DNA from: Candidatus Zixiibacteriota bacterium
GTDB taxonomy: Bacteria > Zixibacteria > MSB-5A5 > GN15 > FEB-12
Length of the DNA stretch: 64,000 nt
Direction of reading: 5' to 3'
Assembly: GCA_035380245.1 (NCBI GenBank)
Contig: DAOSXA010000003.1
Span: 434,001 to 498,000, forward strand
The notes beneath the pieces are model-generated. The model was not told where the DNA came from. It saw only the letters and a list, made by a program, of their open reading frames with translations, and did no database searches. Position numbers and translations under genes: made by a program. This document shows, piece after piece, positions 60,973 to 64,000 of the stretch (position 1 is its first letter; the number at the start of each line of letters is the position of its first letter).

Positions 60973-61488
60973 ATGGAAGAGAAAATTAGAGGCTTTCTAA
61001 AGGAACGGTTCCCGGAGGCGGTACTCAAAGAAGAAGAGTTTCGCGGCGATCTCAGTTTCTTCATCAAGCCCGAAGCCCTGGTCGACATCTGTCAGGCTCT
61101 GCTGGAAAGCACCGATCTGGATGTCAAATACCTCTGCGATATAACCACCGTTGACTGGCTGGGACATGAAAGCGAGTCCGAGGGCCGCTTCGAGATGGTC
61201 TATAATCTGTATTCTCTTAGCGGCAAATACCGTTTCTTTCTTAAAGCCCGTATATCCGGTAACAATCCCAAAATCGCGACGTTGTGTGATCTGTGGCCGT
61301 CGGCTAACTGGCTGGAACGTGAAGTCTGGGATTTGTTCGGTATCACTTTCGAAGGACACCCCGATCTGACCCGCATTCTGTTGCCGGATGAGTTCGAGGG
61401 ATACCCGCTCCGTAAAGACCATGAGTTACATTATGAGCAGCCAATGTTTAGCTGGAACAAGGACGATCCGCCCGAGGTGATAAAATAA
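60973..61488 (+). CDS. nuoC: NADH-quinone oxidoreductase subunit C
   Basis: The 171-residue 30-kDa-type subunit has LCDITTVDWLGHESES, RFEMVYNLYSLSGKYRFFLKARI, and the diagnostic ANWLEREVWDLFGITFEGHPDLTRILLPDEFEGYPLRKD. The ATG at 60973 begins a standard N-terminus; an in-frame GTG at 60922 lies inside nuoB and adds unrelated residues. It is separate from nuoD, unlike the fused NuoCD of enterobacteria. Its stop overlaps the nuoD start by one base. Confidence 0.96.
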   Translation: MEEKIRGFLKERFPEAVLKEEEFRGDLSFFIKPEALVDICQALLESTDLDVKYLCDITTVDWLGHESESEGRFEMVYNLYSLSGKYRFFLKARISGNNPKIATLCDLWPSANWLEREVWDLFGITFEGHPDLTRILLPDEFEGYPLRKDHELHYEQPMFSWNKDDPPEVIK

Positions 61489-62660
61489 TGTCGGAGTCAA
61501 GGATCCTTACCGTAAACATGGGGCCGCAGCACCCGTCGACCCACGGTGTGCTTCGGGTGGTGCTTGAGCTGGATGGTGAGACGGTTATCTCGGCTCGTCC
61601 CGTAGTCGGTTATCTCCATACCGGCATCGAAAAGACTCTGGAATCGAAGCTTTATAATAAAGCCATTCCATGCACCGACCGGATGGATTATCTCGCCCCC
61701 ATGAGTAACAACCTGGGCTATTGCCTGGCGGTCGAGAAGCTCATGGAGATCGATGTCCCGGACAAGGTCAAATGGGCTCGCGTTATCCTGGCTGAATTAA
61801 CGCGTATCAACTCGCACCTGGTCTGGCTGGGTACGCATGCCATGGACCTCGGCGCTTTGTCGATGATGCTCTATACATTCCGTGAGAGAGAGTCAATTAT
61901 CGACGTTTACGAGGCTTGTGCCGGACAACGCATGATGACTACTTATATCCGCATTGGCGGGCTGGCGTGGGATCTTCCGTCCGATTTCGACAAGAAGGTT
62001 CGTACCGCTTGCGACAACGTCGAACGCGGTATTGAAGATTACGAGAAGCTGCTCACCGGCAATCAGATTTTCCTTAACCGCACCAAGGGAATTGCCGTTA
62101 TTTCAGCCGAAGACGCCATTGCCTGGTCACTTTCGGGACCGATGCTTCGCGGCAGCGGTGTTAAACGCGATGTCCGTAAGGATGACCCCTATTCCGGATA
62201 TGAGAATTTCGATTTCGATGTTTGTCTCGGCAAGACCGGTGATGCCTTCGATCGGTACAAACTTCGTGTCGATGAAATGCGCCAGTCAATAAGAATCATC
62301 CGTCAGGCGCTGGACGGCATACCCGAGGGGCCGTATCGTGCTCATGTTCCGGGAGTCGTTCTGCCACCTAAGGAAGATATTCTATACAAGATGGAATCGT
62401 TGATATTCCATTTCAAGATCATTACCGAAGGTTTCAAGGCGCCGACCGGCTCGGTGTATCAGGGAATCGAGTCGCCCAAGGGTGAACTCGGATTCTATAT
62501 TACCGGCGACGGTACGACCAAGGCGCGTCGCGTACGAGTGCGGCCACCCTGTTTTATCAATCTGGCTTGTCTGCCGGTCCTCTGTGAGGGAAGTCTGTTG
62601 GCCGACGTCGTGTGTGCCGTTGGAACCATTGATATTGTGCTGGGAGAAGTTGACCGATGA
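61488..62660 (+). CDS. nuoD: NADH-quinone oxidoreductase subunit D
   Basis: The 49-kDa-type subunit has 390 residues and helps form the quinone site. Visible motifs are NMGPQHPSTHGVLRVVLELDGE, GYLHTGIEKTLE, YTDRMDYLAPM-like CTDRMDYLAPMSNNLGY, the closing region SPKGELGFYITGDGTTKARRVRVRPP and VVCAVGTIDIVLGEVDR. Length is typical. It overlaps nuoE by ATGA. Confidence 0.97.
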   Translation: MSESRILTVNMGPQHPSTHGVLRVVLELDGETVISARPVVGYLHTGIEKTLESKLYNKAIPCTDRMDYLAPMSNNLGYCLAVEKLMEIDVPDKVKWARVILAELTRINSHLVWLGTHAMDLGALSMMLYTFRERESIIDVYEACAGQRMMTTYIRIGGLAWDLPSDFDKKVRTACDNVERGIEDYEKLLTGNQIFLNRTKGIAVISAEDAIAWSLSGPMLRGSGVKRDVRKDDPYSGYENFDFDVCLGKTGDAFDRYKLRVDEMRQSIRIIRQALDGIPEGPYRAHVPGVVLPPKEDILYKMESLIFHFKIITEGFKAPTGSVYQGIESPKGELGFYITGDGTTKARRVRVRPPCFINLACLPVLCEGSLLADVVCAVGTIDIVLGEVDR

Positions 62661-63133
62661 TTCTCACTGAAGAGTCAGTCGCCCGCATAAAGGAGAAGGC
62701 CGCCCGGTATCCGTCGGCCAAGTCGGCGATTTTGCCGGCCATAACCGTGGCTTATCGTCAGGTCGGGCATCTCAATAACGAAATTTATCACGAGATCTCC
62801 AAAATCATCGGCGTACCGTACGTTGAGATCGCCGAGGCCGCTACTTTCTATACGATGTTCCCCAAGGAGCCGGTCGGCAAGTACCTCATTCAGGTTTGCC
62901 ACAATATCTCCTGCTCGTTGTTGGGCGCCGACGGTCTGATCAGTTACCTGGAGCAGAAACTCGGGATAAAGAAGGGGGAGACCACCTCCGACGGCCTGTT
63001 CACTTTGATCTCGGTCGAGTGTCTGGGATCCTGTGCAACGGCCCCGATGATGCAGATTAACCAGGATTACTATGAGAATCTGACCCGCGAAAAAGTGGAT
63101 CAGATATTGGAAGAGCTTAGGAGCAAGGCCTGA
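62657..63133 (+). CDS. nuoE: NADH-quinone oxidoreductase subunit E
   Basis: The 158-residue thioredoxin-like subunit carries a [2Fe-2S] cluster. The four ligands are in CHNISCSLLG and ECLGSCATAPMMQIN. EIAEAATFYTMFPKEPVGKY is also conserved. It overlaps nuoD by four bases and nuoF by one, as a tightly packed operon. Confidence 0.97.
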   Translation: MILTEESVARIKEKAARYPSAKSAILPAITVAYRQVGHLNNEIYHEISKIIGVPYVEIAEAATFYTMFPKEPVGKYLIQVCHNISCSLLGADGLISYLEQKLGIKKGETTSDGLFTLISVECLGSCATAPMMQINQDYYENLTREKVDQILEELRSKA

Positions 63134-64000
63134 TGTTCTACTCACCCGTAAGAACCAATGCCGCAGAGGTTGCCAAGAGCGACCGGCTTCATCTCTTCAG
63201 ATATGTCGAAGATCCGGATCAGGTCAATATCGACACCTACGTCAAGCACGGCGGCTGGGCAATCTGGCCGAAGGTGCTGAAAGAGTGGAGCGCTGAAAAC
63301 GTTCAACTGGAGGTGAAGAATTCCGGATTGCGCGGTCGCGGCGGCGCCGGTTTCCCGACCGGAGTCAAATGGGGTTTTCTGCCCAAGGGGCTCAACAAAC
63401 CGGTTTACCTGTGTTGCAACGCCGATGAATCCGAACCCGGAACCTGTAAGGATCGTGTCATACTCGAACGTGACCCGCATGCTGTGATCGAAGGGATGTG
63501 CATTGCCGCTTATGCCATTGGCTGCCATCTCATGTTTATCTATATCCGCGGAGAGTTCGCTCATTGCGCCGATATGATCGAGAAAGCTCTGGGTGAAGCT
63601 TACAAGGCCGGGCATCTCGGTAAGAACATACACGGTAGTGGTTACGACCTTGACATGATCGTCCATACCGGCGGCGGTGCTTATATCTGTGGTGAGGAAA
63701 CGGCGCTTCTTAACTCGCTCGAAGGCGAGCGCGGGATGTCCCGAATAAAACCGCCGTTCCCGGCGGTGGAAGGTCTTTATTCTTGTCCGACCATCATAAA
63801 CAACGTTGAGTCGTTGACGGCCGTAACGCACATCATTCGCAACGGAGCCGCCTGGTACAAGCAGATGGGGACGGAGAAGTCCACGGGCTCGAAGATTTTC
63901 TCGCTCAGCGGGCATGTCAACAATCCCGGGAATTACGAGGTCGAACTCGGCTTTTCGCTCAAGAAGTTAATCTATGACCCGGAATACGGCGGCGGTATTC
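63133..64000 (+). CDS. nuoF: NADH-quinone oxidoreductase subunit F (partial, runs off the window)
   Basis: The ATG at 63133 shares its A with the nuoE stop codon. The frame stays open to the end of the window, giving 289 residues of the roughly 420 expected. The FMN/NADH motifs are complete: NSGLRGRGGAGFPTGVKW, CCNADESEPGTCKDR, and GGGAYICGEETALLNSLEG. The cluster-binding C-terminus lies outside. The N-terminal 50 residues (DRLHLFRYVEDPDQVNIDTYVKHGGW) resemble those of soluble NADH-oxidising subunits. The gene is the sixth of the nuo operon. Confidence 0.96.
   Translation, partial: MFYSPVRTNAAEVAKSDRLHLFRYVEDPDQVNIDTYVKHGGWAIWPKVLKEWSAENVQLEVKNSGLRGRGGAGFPTGVKWGFLPKGLNKPVYLCCNADESEPGTCKDRVILERDPHAVIEGMCIAAYAIGCHLMFIYIRGEFAHCADMIEKALGEAYKAGHLGKNIHGSGYDLDMIVHTGGGAYICGEETALLNSLEGERGMSRIKPPFPAVEGLYSCPTIINNVESLTAVTHIIRNGAAWYKQMGTEKSTGSKIFSLSGHVNNPGNYEVELGFSLKKLIYDPEYGGGI

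Noticed and set aside
63142..63915. 257-codon open frame on the - strand at the window end
   Set aside because: It is antisense to nuoF, which continues on the + strand through the end of the window with all motifs in place.
1..64000. CRISPR arrays, tRNA genes, integrases and transposases
   Set aside because: No regularly spaced repeats, no tRNA-like cloverleaf and no recombinase motif were seen when reading the intergenic gaps and the predicted proteins.

Overview
This window comes from a free-living Gram-negative bacterium. It has outer-membrane and lipoprotein genes, a TonB-receptor-like barrel, a SPOR-domain lipoprotein and a Complex I operon. The mix of dockerin-bearing lipoproteins, C-terminal tails resembling type IX secretion (T9SS) sorting domains, amino-acid fermentation genes (indolepyruvate oxidoreductase, butyrate kinase, phosphotransbutyrylases, ADP-forming acyl-CoA synthetase) and pyruvate phosphate dikinase fits the FCB superphylum, for example a Zixibacteria-like lineage. 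That placement is inference from gene content. I saw no rRNA operon, tRNA, CRISPR array, phage or transposase.

Region 1 (1-15728) is core metabolism on the + strand: a small basic protein; pyruvate phosphate dikinase with a Lys/Thr-rich tail; an ADP-forming acyl-CoA synthetase; a membrane protein overlapping gltX; an oxidative-stress cluster (ferritin-like protein, rubredoxin, two peroxiredoxins, ferredoxin-NADP reductase); nadA; a 2-oxoacid dehydrogenase E2 with lipB; FabL; and an exported protein.

Region 2 (15725-26233) is the most unusual part. It is a head-to-tail array of paralogous lipoproteins combining a cohesin-like N-terminal domain, a type I dockerin and a sorting-tail-like C-terminus. 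One copy is split into a cohesin-like half and a dockerin half encoded by separate genes.

Region 3 (26234-36593) holds a suf iron-sulfur operon on the - strand (Rrf2 regulator, sufC, B, D, a Rieske ferredoxin, sufS, sufU, sufT). The divergent manganese exporter mntP, an LRR lipoprotein and a BaiN/HI0933-family flavoprotein follow. A dispersed repeat lies at both ends of the suf-mntP block in inverted orientation, and a second repeat flanks the flavoprotein.

Region 4 (36594-39321) looks acquired: repeat-rich non-coding DNA, a structured stretch with motifs resembling the 5' part of 23S rRNA, and an Mrr-type nuclease.

Region 5 (39322-59865) contains an iorAB-buk-ptb-ptb operon, a nucleotide-sugar/tsaC/phosphatase cluster, formiminotransferase-cyclodeaminase, a PHP phosphoesterase, a secreted metalloprotease, an ECF S-component with an outer-membrane barrel, an HD protein, a UMF1 transporter, a second PHP protein and a phosphohistidine-phosphatase-like protein. 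Region 6 (60031-64000) is the start of a nuo operon (A-F) behind a good sigma70-type promoter; nuoF runs off the window.

A recurrent oddity is that several genes have a well-placed Shine-Dalgarno (SD) sequence in front of a near-cognate codon (ACG, ATA, ATA, CTG) rather than ATG/GTG/TTG.
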